From positions 124,001-188,000 of the forward strand of contig NZ_JANGCE010000002.1 of the NCBI RefSeq assembly GCF_024462775.1: DNA of 64,000 nt, given 5' to 3'. Positions within the stretch are counted from its first letter, which is position 1; each line of letters starts with the position of its first letter. Under the pieces are notes generated by a model. The model had not been told where the DNA came from. It saw only the letters and a program-made list of their open reading frames with translations, and ran no database searches. The translations under genes and the position numbers were made by a program. Shown piece by piece: positions 54,829 through 62,774 of the stretch. The stretch comes from Butyricicoccus faecihominis. Lineage in GTDB: Bacteria > Bacillota > Clostridia > Oscillospirales > Butyricicoccaceae.

Positions 54829-55869
54829 ATGAGCAATCTGATGCGTGCCGCGATTTTTGAAGGAAACGGCGTATTAACGGTCAAGTCCGTCCCCATCCCC
54901 CAGCTCCAGCGAGATACCCAGCTGCTGCTCAAAATCGAGGCGGCCAGCATTTGCGGCAGCGATCTGCACGGACTTGCCGTACCGCCGGGACAGTACATGA
55001 AGCCCGGCATCGTCTACGGGCACGAGTTTTGCGGTACCATCGTTAAAATGGGCCAAGCCGTTCAAGGCTTCGCCTTGAACGAGCGGGTCGCGGTCAATCC
55101 CCGCGTGCGCTGCGGCGCCTGCTATGAATGCACCCACGGAAAGGGCGATCTTTGCTCCAATTCCTACCACTACGGCCAGACCGGGGACGGCGGTTTCGCG
55201 CAGTACGCTTTGGTCGAAGCGAAGCAGCTTTACCGCGTGGATCCGTCCATTCCCCCAGAAATCGCGGCGCAAGCCGAGCCGCTCGCCTGCGTAATGAACG
55301 CCATCCATCGGGCGCGCCCCACGCCGGTCGACCATGTGCTGCTGTACGGCGCCGGGCCGATCGGGCTGACCTTTGTCCGCGTGCTGAAGCTGTTCGGCAT
55401 ACAGAACCTTATCGTCACCGCCAAAGGGGAACGGCGGGTGCAGGAGGCGCGAAATTGCGGGGCGGACATCGTCGTGGATACGCAAAAGGAACGAGTGGAG
55501 GACGTGATGCGGGCGCACTGGCCATACGGCGCGGACCTAGTCATCGACGCGGTCGGCCGCGGCCCGATCTTTTCCGAGGCGCTGCCGCTGATGAACCCGC
55601 AGGGCCGACTTATCCTGTTTGGTTTTGACGCCAACGCTTCCACCACACTGCCGCCTTCTCTCTTTACCTTAAACGAACTTTCCGTTTGCGGCGTGCTGGG
55701 CAAAGACTTTCCCTCCGCGCTTGAAATTTTAAAGCGCAAGGATCTTGCGCTCGACCGCTTTATTACACACCGGCTCGCACTGGACGACATCCTGCAAGGC
55801 ATTGATCTGATGCGCCGGAAGGAAGCATGCCGCGTGATTGTTTATCCAAACGGTTCGCCTATTGCTTAA
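54829..55869 (+). CDS. Zinc-dependent medium-chain alcohol dehydrogenase (sorbitol/threonine dehydrogenase-like)
   Basis: 346 residues. The motifs are ICGSDLH and YGHEFCG for the catalytic zinc, CGACYECTHGKGDLC for the structural zinc and YGAGPIGLTFVRVL for NAD binding. It lacks the N-terminal extension of the dehydrogenases at 1-575 and 45835-47013, so it is another subgroup. Follows the regulator by 28 bases and is probably cotranscribed and coregulated with operon B. The start is ATG 54829; AAAGGA is 13 bases upstream, and ATG 54841 is an alternative. Confidence 0.87.
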   Translation: MSNLMRAAIFEGNGVLTVKSVPIPQLQRDTQLLLKIEAASICGSDLHGLAVPPGQYMKPGIVYGHEFCGTIVKMGQAVQGFALNERVAVNPRVRCGACYECTHGKGDLCSNSYHYGQTGDGGFAQYALVEAKQLYRVDPSIPPEIAAQAEPLACVMNAIHRARPTPVDHVLLYGAGPIGLTFVRVLKLFGIQNLIVTAKGERRVQEARNCGADIVVDTQKERVEDVMRAHWPYGADLVIDAVGRGPIFSEALPLMNPQGRLILFGFDANASTTLPPSLFTLNELSVCGVLGKDFPSALEILKRKDLALDRFITHRLALDDILQGIDLMRRKEACRVIVYPNGSPIA

Positions 55870-55906
55870 GTGCCCCTGCCCGTCGCCTCCTCACTGGCGC
55901 TACAAA

Positions 55907-55947
55907 AAAGAACCCCCTCGCGCTGCGGCGCGAAGGGTTCTTTGACA
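55907..55947. repeat. Dispersed repeat core, copy 3, as a hairpin
   Basis: The 27-base core at 55921-55947 is completed here by an upstream complementary arm (AAAGAACCC 55907-55915 with GGGTTCTTT 55935-55943), giving a GC-rich hairpin that may end the dehydrogenase transcript. Confidence 0.8.
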
Positions 55948-55953
55948 CGGCGA

Positions 55954-55999
55954 AAGGACGACATTTGCACGGTCTTGCAACCATGCAAATGTCGTCCTT
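55954..55999. terminator. Long hairpin between convergent operons
   Basis: Sixteen-base perfect arms AAGGACGACATTTGCA (55954-55969) and complement (55984-55999). It is linked to the repeat core in the same way as the hairpin beside copy 2. Confidence 0.65.
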
Positions 56000-56065
56000 C
56001 GTATCGCGTCACCGATACAATCAAGCTACGGAAGGCTTGCTATACCCTGTATCGCACATACTTTT

Positions 56066-57373
56066 TCAAAATGACGGACATGTCCCAAAACGCGCCTGAT
56101 ATTCCTCGGCCAGCTCCTTGCGGAACTTCGGATGCGCTATGGCGATTAGGCGTTTCGCTCGCTCGCGCAGCGTCTGACCACGCAAGCACGCGACACCGTA
56201 TTCGGTCACGATATAGCCCACATCGCAACGGCTTGTTGTCACAGGCGCGCCGTCTGTCAAGGTGGACACGATTTTGGACGCGGATTCGTCGTTTGTTGCC
56301 GCATGCAGGGCAATGATCGACCGTCCGCCGCTTGAAAGATTGGCGCCGCGCACAAAATCCATCTGGCCACCAATGCCAGAGATCTGCCGCAGGCCGATCG
56401 CTTCCGCGCAAACCTGCCCTTGCAGATCGACCTGCACGCAGGAATTGATGGAAACAACATTGTCGTTTTGCGAAATCACTGCGGGATTGTTGCACACGTC
56501 CACCGGAAGCATACGAATCATCGGGTTATCGTTGACATAATCGTACAAACGCCGCGTTCCCATCAAGAAGGTGACCGAGACTTTACCGATATCGCGTTGC
56601 TTACGTTTGCCATTGATCACACCGCTTTCCAGTAGTGGCAACACACCATCTGAAATCATTTCGGTATGCAAACCAAGATCCTTTTTGCTACCCAGAAACG
56701 TGCACACCGCATCCGGCAGCGCACCGATCCCCAGCTGCAGACAATCTCCATCCTGAACAAGGCCCGCAATATGTTCACCGATCTTGCGGTCGATTTCTCC
56801 GATTACAGCCGGTTTGCTCTCCGGCAGCGGTTCCCATGAACAAAGAAAGCCGTCAATTTCGGACACATGCACAAAGCTCTCTCCATAAGTACGCGGCATA
56901 TTGGAATTGACTTCAGCAATCACCGTTTTGGCCGATTTGACCGCCTGCGCGCCGTAATCGCATGAAAGACCGAGCGACACATATCCGCGCTCATCCGGCG
57001 GCGAACAGGTGAATGCGAAAACATCCACGGGAAGTGTTCCATCACGAAACATTCGCGGTACATCGGAGAAGAAAACCGGCGTATAATCCGCCCGGTTCTC
57101 CGCGATTGCCTTGCGCGCCGGCCCACCGACGAATAACGCGTTGTGCCGAAAGTGCCCCTCCATGCCGGGCTGCAAATACTCACCCGAACCGAGATAGACC
57201 ATATGCGCGACCTCAACGCCGCTGAACCGATCGGCCATGCGCGCCATCGTACGCTGAAAGACGATCGGCTCGCCCACCGCATGGCCGAACACCACACGGT
57301 CGCCATTATGAATCACCGATACGGCTTGCTCAGGCGTTAGCGTATGCTCTTTATAATAGGTCCTCCAATCCAT
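56066..57373 (-). CDS. Acetyl-CoA hydrolase/transferase family, 4-hydroxybutyrate CoA-transferase-like
   Basis: 435 residues of the Cat2/AbfT family. The active-site glutamate is in LGLHTEMISDG, and GIGALPDAV and GIGGQMDFVRGANLSSGGRSI are family landmarks for CoA binding. It would move CoA from acetyl- or butyryl-CoA onto a carboxylate; the adjacent 4-hydroxybutyrate dehydrogenase suggests 4-hydroxybutyrate. The start is ATG 57373 with GGGAGG 6 bases upstream, just after the dehydrogenase stop. Last gene of operon C. Butyryl-CoA:acetate transferases are close relatives, so specificity is open. Confidence 0.88.
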   Translation of the reverse strand: MDWRTYYKEHTLTPEQAVSVIHNGDRVVFGHAVGEPIVFQRTMARMADRFSGVEVAHMVYLGSGEYLQPGMEGHFRHNALFVGGPARKAIAENRADYTPVFFSDVPRMFRDGTLPVDVFAFTCSPPDERGYVSLGLSCDYGAQAVKSAKTVIAEVNSNMPRTYGESFVHVSEIDGFLCSWEPLPESKPAVIGEIDRKIGEHIAGLVQDGDCLQLGIGALPDAVCTFLGSKKDLGLHTEMISDGVLPLLESGVINGKRKQRDIGKVSVTFLMGTRRLYDYVNDNPMIRMLPVDVCNNPAVISQNDNVVSINSCVQVDLQGQVCAEAIGLRQISGIGGQMDFVRGANLSSGGRSIIALHAATNDESASKIVSTLTDGAPVTTSRCDVGYIVTEYGVACLRGQTLRERAKRLIAIAHPKFRKELAEEYQARFGTCPSF

Positions 57374-57387
57374 TGCGCCCTCCCTGC

Positions 57388-58509
57388 TCAAAACGCCCGC
57401 CGATAGATATCCAAAATATCGTCTTCCAAAAGCTCCACATAGTTGTTCTCAAGTAGACGCTGCTGCGTATTCAGCACATTCCGCGCGAACACCGGAAGCT
57501 CCTCCTCTGTCACGCCGTGCATGCGCAAAGGCGTTTTTTTCATCACCTTGTCCATCAGTCCATACAGCTCGTCCAGCGCGCGTTCAGGCGTACTGCACAG
57601 CGCAGCCGAGAGCAATTCCTGCAGCCGGTTCAGCTTGCCCACCGGTTTTTTCTCCTGATATTTGCGCATCACATCCGCGAACATCAGCTGGTTGGCCTGT
57701 CCATGCGGGATATGATGCACACCGCCCAGCGGATAGCTCAACGCATGTACAGCCCCGCAGCCCGCATGGCCAAATGCAATACCGGCAAAGTTAGACGCAC
57801 GCAAAAATTCCAACGCCTGCCCCTTCCATCCTTCCGGCCCCCCGCAATTCACCGTAATTTTCCACCCGCGCAGTATCAGCTGCAGCGCACGCTCGGAAAA
57901 CACCTCGCTCAGCGCACAGGCGTTCGGGCTTAAGTAACTTTCCACCGCGTGTATCATAGCGTCGATCGAACTTGTTGCAAACACCGGATATGGCAGACTA
58001 GCAAGCAACTCCGGTATAAGCGCAGCTTTTTCCGCAAACATCGCCGGCGATACCAGCCCGACCTTTATCCCCTTCCTCGTTCGATTGAGGATCGCAATAT
58101 TCGTCGCCTCGCTGCCCGTACCACAGGTCGTGGGGACAAGGATCAGCGGATGCTCCTTTTGCAGCGCGGCCATACGCCCGTACATAGCATCTACCGTATC
58201 ATCGCGTTGGGCGACCGCCAGAACCTTCGCAATATCGATCACCGTGCCGCCGCCTACCGCAATGATCCGGCGGTACTTCCGGCCGCGAAGCGACTGCAAA
58301 ATCCCGTCCACCATCACATCGGTAGGCTCGCCCGCACCAAACTCCTCTTGGAACAAAGTCTGACAGGACAAATCCAGCCGTGCGATTGCCGGTTCATAAA
58401 TATACGCATTGGTCAGTATTAAATCATCGATGCCCAAATGTTCTTCATTGGCAAACTGCTGAAAGCTTGCAAACTCCTTCATACCGGTGACAATTTTAAA
58501 ATCTTTCAT
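57388..58509 (-). CDS. 4hbD: Iron-containing alcohol dehydrogenase, 4-hydroxybutyrate dehydrogenase
   Basis: 373 residues, colinear by eye with Clostridium kluyveri 4-hydroxybutyrate dehydrogenase as I remember it: IIAVGGGTVIDIAKVLA, LVPTTCGTGSEATN, SSIDAMIHAVESYLSPNA, AGIAFGHAGCGAVHALSYPLGG, and a C-terminal QQRLLENNY. Metal ligands Asp (SSIDAMIHA) and His (VHALSYP, HHIPHG) are present. It interconverts succinate semialdehyde and 4-hydroxybutyrate with NADH. In an ABC-transport operon this implies that catabolism of the imported compound yields succinate semialdehyde or 4-hydroxybutyrate. Confidence 0.9.
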   Translation of the reverse strand: MKDFKIVTGMKEFASFQQFANEEHLGIDDLILTNAYIYEPAIARLDLSCQTLFQEEFGAGEPTDVMVDGILQSLRGRKYRRIIAVGGGTVIDIAKVLAVAQRDDTVDAMYGRMAALQKEHPLILVPTTCGTGSEATNIAILNRTRKGIKVGLVSPAMFAEKAALIPELLASLPYPVFATSSIDAMIHAVESYLSPNACALSEVFSERALQLILRGWKITVNCGGPEGWKGQALEFLRASNFAGIAFGHAGCGAVHALSYPLGGVHHIPHGQANQLMFADVMRKYQEKKPVGKLNRLQELLSAALCSTPERALDELYGLMDKVMKKTPLRMHGVTEEELPVFARNVLNTQQRLLENNYVELLEDDILDIYRRAF

Positions 58510-58569
58510 ATTCGTCTTTCACCCGATTCCTTCCTTTGGACTTTCTTCCGATTGGACGCGAATGAGCCG

Positions 58570-58971
58570 CTACCTCTTCTCTTGAGAAAATTCCGGAAAA
58601 TCAAAATCCTCATAAAAGGTGTACTGAACAGCATCCGGCTTCGGTCCATAAAAACACACGAGGTGCAGCGGGATTTCCCCCGTGTTCCAAACCATATGCG
58701 GAACGCCCTGCGGAAACAAAACGCAAGCTCCCGGCTCCAGCCCAAAAGTTTCACCACCTACTTTTACTTTACCCGTACCTGAAAGAACAAAAACGGTTTC
58801 CTCTCCATGATCATGCGCATGGGCCGGCTTGGCTCTGGCGCCCGGTTCATAAACGACCGTACAAACAGAGCTGTACATGCCGCCTGTTTTTTGCGGTGTT
58901 TGCAACCAATAAACCCGGCGGCCATTCATATCGCGCTTTTCTCCATCGCGCTCATTGCTGCATAAATTCAT
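58570..58971 (-). CDS. Single-domain cupin protein
   Basis: 133 residues. The two cupin motifs are intact: HAHDHGEETVFVLSGTGKV (His, His, Glu ligands) and LFPQGVPHMVWN (His ligand). It could be an isomerase, epimerase or dioxygenase-like metalloenzyme, or a ligand-binding protein; small cupins in sugar operons are often isomerases. The start is ATG 58971, with AAGGTGG 7 bases upstream. Between the binding-protein hairpin and the 4-hydroxybutyrate dehydrogenase gene. Confidence 0.82.
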   Translation of the reverse strand: MNLCSNERDGEKRDMNGRRVYWLQTPQKTGGMYSSVCTVVYEPGARAKPAHAHDHGEETVFVLSGTGKVKVGGETFGLEPGACVLFPQGVPHMVWNTGEIPLHLVCFYGPKPDAVQYTFYEDFDFPEFSQEKR

Positions 58972-58993
58972 TGTCTTACCACCTTTCATTCGT

Positions 58994-59026
58994 GGCGGAG
59001 ACTGTGTAAAAAAACCAGTCTCCGCC
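58994..59026 (-). terminator. Intercistronic hairpin after the binding-protein gene (system C)
   Basis: GGCGGAGACT/AGTCTCCGCC stem with a 13-base loop, 8 bases after the binding-protein stop. Confidence 0.6.
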
Positions 59027-59033
59027 GCTCCGT

Positions 59034-60008
59034 TTAACGTCTGTAGTGGTCGACGTTTTCCGTGGTGATCACCTCGGAGGGAACCAATATTTTAGCCTCC
59101 ACCGCTTCACCCCGAATGGCTTTCAGTGCGTTTTCGACGCCTTCCTTGCCAAAGGTGGGAAAATAACCGGAAACCATTTTCCCGTTTTCAACATTATCCA
59201 AAACCTCGGGAATCATACCGTCCGCAGCGGATACCACACAAATGCCATGATCGATATCCGCCGTATACCCCATCGATTCGATCGCCTGAATCGCGCCCAG
59301 CGCCATGTCATCGTTATGGCAGTACACGACCTGAATCTTATCCCCGTGCGCTTGCAGTTGATCTTCCATAGCGGTCATAGCTTTGCTGCGTTCATAGTTG
59401 CAGGAAAGTTCGGACAAAACCGTAAATTTCGTATTGGCGTCAATAATCTCATGGAACCCCACGCCGCGGTTCACATTGACCAGCGACCCTTCCTTGCCTG
59501 TGAGCTGCACGATATAGGCGCCGTCCGGGAATTTATTCTGTACATATTCTCCCATCATCCGTCCGGTTTCCGTCGCGTCCACAGTAATCAGAGACGTTAC
59601 GTTTGCCCCCGGGATCTCGGATGACAGTGCGATCACCGGAATGCCCGCGTCGACCGCATCCTGCACCGCGTTTGCAATCGTATCCGCGTGATATGTCTGT
59701 ACAATGATCGCGTCCACGCCAAGGGTGATTAAATCTTCAATATCGGAAGCTGCTTTTTCCCCGCTGCCGTTCGCATCCGTGATCGTCAGTTCCACGTCAT
59801 TTTCTTCGCAAGTCGCCTGAATGTCCTCTTTCATACTTTGCGTCCAATCGATATCGTTCTTATCCTGCGAAAAACCAATCACCAGCTTTTCGGCGCCGTC
59901 GCTGCGAACTTCCTCGTTCCCATCCGCATTTGTTTCGCCGCCCGTGCAGCCTGCCAGACCAGAGACCAGCATGAACCCTGCCATAATCAGTGCAAATCGC
60001 TTTTTCAT
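59034..60008 (-). CDS. Sugar-binding lipoprotein of ABC transporter (RbsB type), system C
   Basis: 324 residues with lipobox LAGC (cysteine about residue 21) and a type I periplasmic-binding fold (LVIGFSQDKNDIDWTQ, VDAIIVQTYHADTIANAV, QVVYCHNDDMALGAIQAI). Its start overlaps the stop of the CoA-transferase-like beta gene by four bases, an unusual place for a binding protein: it is inside the operon after two enzyme genes rather than first. Confidence 0.92.
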   Translation of the reverse strand: MKKRFALIMAGFMLVSGLAGCTGGETNADGNEEVRSDGAEKLVIGFSQDKNDIDWTQSMKEDIQATCEENDVELTITDANGSGEKAASDIEDLITLGVDAIIVQTYHADTIANAVQDAVDAGIPVIALSSEIPGANVTSLITVDATETGRMMGEYVQNKFPDGAYIVQLTGKEGSLVNVNRGVGFHEIIDANTKFTVLSELSCNYERSKAMTAMEDQLQAHGDKIQVVYCHNDDMALGAIQAIESMGYTADIDHGICVVSAADGMIPEVLDNVENGKMVSGYFPTFGKEGVENALKAIRGEAVEAKILVPSEVITTENVDHYRR

Positions 60009-60886
60009 TCTTTTTCGCTCCTTTTCGTATGATTATTCTCGTCAGACGCAACTTTTTGGAGATCAATCTGCAAAGTTGCCGGTTCTCCTGTTATGCCTGC
60101 ATTTAGGAATTTTCGTTTGGGGTCGATCTTCGTGCGAATCAGCGCCAGATCCTCTTTTGTCGGCGGTTCCGTTACCGAAACGTCTCGCGGTATGGAAATG
60201 GCAAACCCTGTGTTTTCGACTATCATTTGTTTGGTACAGCCGGGATGGATACTTCGCACTTTCATTTTGCCATCTATCCCAAATTCCATGACGCCGTACT
60301 GTGTCAATACGAGCACCAGTCCCGCGCCCGGCAAGCCTTCCCGGTCATTTTGGCCTGCCGAAGATGCAAAGTCCACATGGTCCACAAAGGTACGGCGGTC
60401 GTGCTGAAAAATGCCAAACGTTCGCTTGGCCATAGACATGATCTCGCTTTGCGCCAGACAGCCCGGAAAACGTGCTTTGATGCGCTCTCCCCTGCCGATC
60501 TGCACAAGATTAGTATGGCCGAATTGATCGACCTGCGGCGCAGAAATAAAACCGATACTGACGTGTCCCCGCATAAAAAAGTTGAGCACATCGTGGGACG
60601 GTAGCTGCGCGCGGCCGGGCCACGCCAATACGTCCGGTTCAAAGTTCGTTTCCGGTATGCAGTCCCCATCCAGTTCCATATCTACCACCGAGCCCAGACA
60701 CATGATAAAATCAGGGGCTTGTCTTAGTTGCGCTAACCGCGCCGCCACCGCCGGAATGCCCACCGCACGAATATAAGCCTTGCCGCCCGTCCCTGTTCCG
60801 ATAAAACCGCATAGATCATCCGGCCTAATGTGGCGTGACATTTCAACCGCCAGAAGCTCTTCCAACGTATAGTCACATGGTTTCAT
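60005..60886 (-). CDS. CoA-transferase-superfamily beta subunit, GctB/IpdB-like, lacking the catalytic glutamate
   Basis: 293 residues. Colinear with glutaconate CoA-transferase beta: FIGTGTGGKAYIRAVG, SIGFISAPQVDQFGHTN, HDRRTFVDHVDFASS, LVLVLTQYGVMEFG, ENTGFAISI and IRTKIDPKRKFLNAG. Where glutaconate transferase has the covalent Glu (VESG), this protein reads CLGS with Leu64. IpdB of steroid-degrading actinobacteria, a C-C hydrolase, also lacks that Glu. A classical transfer reaction is therefore doubtful; hydrolytic ring or chain cleavage of a CoA ester is an alternative. Confidence 0.83.
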   Translation of the reverse strand: MKPCDYTLEELLAVEMSRHIRPDDLCGFIGTGTGGKAYIRAVGIPAVAARLAQLRQAPDFIMCLGSVVDMELDGDCIPETNFEPDVLAWPGRAQLPSHDVLNFFMRGHVSIGFISAPQVDQFGHTNLVQIGRGERIKARFPGCLAQSEIMSMAKRTFGIFQHDRRTFVDHVDFASSAGQNDREGLPGAGLVLVLTQYGVMEFGIDGKMKVRSIHPGCTKQMIVENTGFAISIPRDVSVTEPPTKEDLALIRTKIDPKRKFLNAGITGEPATLQIDLQKVASDENNHTKRSEKE

Positions 60887-60887
60887 T

Positions 60888-61778
60888 TCACTTCCCCTCC
60901 CTTTGTATCGCTACTTTGGCCAAATACTCTTGCCAGTCTCCGGGGGCCATGACGAACTCTTCAATATACTGCCGGCTGCCTTCATCCGTTGCACAGCATG
61001 CCTGATAGTATTCGCCATGTTTCAAGTCAAAATCATAGCGCGCATCGCACGAGTTCGGGTGTGCGCCTAACGGCGCCAGACAAACGCTTTCCACTAAAAA
61101 ACCCGGCAATAAGGTTTGGAATTTGCTTTTCATAATCACCTCCGTATCAACGATCTCTTCGACCGAAACGATCAGCTTTTTTGCGCTTTTCGCAATAAAA
61201 ATATCGGGTTCATTTTCCATCATGCGCACCGCATCGAACTGAATGTTTCCGTATTCATCCGCCCGACTTGCATGGATTAAGGCATAGTCGGGCGTCCATG
61301 CCTGTAAGGCAACATATCGTTCCCCTGTGAAAGGACAGGAAATGGTTTTTTGGTAATCAGCCTGCTCCATCAGCGCCGTATGTAGGGGAACTTTTGATAC
61401 CGCAAAAGTCAGGCCTTTGCTCGCTGCCAAGAACCTCTCCTGCGCTGTTGTTTCCGTATGATCCACATACCGTATGCGACGCTCTTGATAGGCCCTGCGA
61501 AAATTTTTTGCCAGTCCCAAATTTGCCATTCCCACGTACGATGAATGCGCTTCACGCACCAGCCCCGCCGCGATCAAAAGATCATAATCGATTCCGTTAT
61601 TCCAACCTTTCAGCACCAAATCCGTTTTCTGCTGACGGATCAATTCGTGCACCAAGGCCATTGGATGGCGGCGATTATAAGAACCGCCAATGGCGACCTC
61701 GCTTCCCGACCGAATGGGCGCGACCGCGTCGTGTATACTTTTCAATTTAATGGTGCGGCTTTCCAAACGAGCAGTCAT
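60888..61778 (-). CDS. CoA-transferase-superfamily alpha subunit, GctA/IpdA-like
   Basis: 296 residues: KSIHDAVAPIRSGSEVAIGGSYNRRHPMALVHELIRQ at the start, DYALIHASRADEYGNIQFD, LIVSVEEIVDTE and CLAPLGAHPNSC, all at the positions known from glutaconate CoA-transferase alpha and IpdA. One base separates it from the beta gene, with which it forms the usual heteromer. RBS GGGAGC. Upstream lies the system C permease. Role depends on the altered beta subunit. Confidence 0.86.
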   Translation of the reverse strand: MTARLESRTIKLKSIHDAVAPIRSGSEVAIGGSYNRRHPMALVHELIRQQKTDLVLKGWNNGIDYDLLIAAGLVREAHSSYVGMANLGLAKNFRRAYQERRIRYVDHTETTAQERFLAASKGLTFAVSKVPLHTALMEQADYQKTISCPFTGERYVALQAWTPDYALIHASRADEYGNIQFDAVRMMENEPDIFIAKSAKKLIVSVEEIVDTEVIMKSKFQTLLPGFLVESVCLAPLGAHPNSCDARYDFDLKHGEYYQACCATDEGSRQYIEEFVMAPGDWQEYLAKVAIQREGK

Positions 61779-61808
61779 TATGATTCAGCTCCCTTCGCAA
61801 AGTTTTGA

Positions 61809-62774
61809 TTATCTTTTCTGCCGCTGACTGATCAGCACCGCGATCACAATGATGATCCCCTTTAGAATCTGTTGTTCCGAAGAGCCCAAACCGATCAGGT
61901 TAAAGAAGTTCGCCAAAACCGCGAACACCAACAGTCCCAGAAATGCGCCGGAAATCGATCCTCTGCCGCCGAGCAGGCTGTTCCCTCCCACCAGAGCCGC
62001 CGCGATCGCATCAACCTCCAATGCCTCTGCCGCCAACGGCTCCGCAGTGGACAGCCGTGCGACATTGATGAGCGCCGCAATGGCACACATGCCGCCGCTG
62101 ATGACATAGGTCATCATTCGTACCTTTTTTGTCCGAATACCGGATAAACGCGCCGCGATCTCTCCGCCGCCGCTCGCAAATACGTTGCGTCCAAATATCG
62201 TTTTAACCGCAATAGCGTCGAAAATAATAAACATTGCCACCAGAATGATGGCCGACACGGATACCACTCCAATCTTGCTGTTTAGCCAGGAATAGGTTTT
62301 CACATTGGAAATATAGGTCCCGCCGGTCAGAAACAGACACAGCCCGCGCAAGGCGATTTGTGTGCTTAGCGTCACAATAAAAGGCTCCATGTTCTGATAT
62401 GCCACCAGATAGCCGTTAAGCATTCCCGCCGCTATGCCAGTAGCCAGCACCGCTACCAGCGTGAGCACCGGCGGCAAATGCATACAATAGCCGGTTACGA
62501 GACCGCAGATCGCCACCGTGGAGCCTACAGACAGATCAATGCCGCCGCCAATGATCACCATGGTCATGCCGATCAGTACAATGCCCAGCATGGCATTTTG
62601 CCGCAGAATATTCAGTAAATTGTTTACTTTTAAAAACGACGGCGAAAAAACAGATGAAACAATGATTAATACCAAAAGCGCAATCAATATGCCTAATTTA
62701 TCGTTTGCTTTAAAACTAAAAAAATTTTTTACTTTTGAAAAGCTGTACGGCTGTGCCGCAGTATTTCTATCCAT
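61809..62774 (-). CDS. Sugar ABC transporter permease (RbsC type), system C
   Basis: 321 residues with eight to ten membrane segments. It has GGGIDLSVGS near residue 78, ASGGGEIAARLSGI and GGNSLLGGRGSISG. Its start overlaps the ATPase stop by eight bases. Single permease, presumably a homodimer. Confidence 0.93.
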   Translation of the reverse strand: MDRNTAAQPYSFSKVKNFFSFKANDKLGILIALLVLIIVSSVFSPSFLKVNNLLNILRQNAMLGIVLIGMTMVIIGGGIDLSVGSTVAICGLVTGYCMHLPPVLTLVAVLATGIAAGMLNGYLVAYQNMEPFIVTLSTQIALRGLCLFLTGGTYISNVKTYSWLNSKIGVVSVSAIILVAMFIIFDAIAVKTIFGRNVFASGGGEIAARLSGIRTKKVRMMTYVISGGMCAIAALINVARLSTAEPLAAEALEVDAIAAALVGGNSLLGGRGSISGAFLGLLVFAVLANFFNLIGLGSSEQQILKGIIIVIAVLISQRQKR

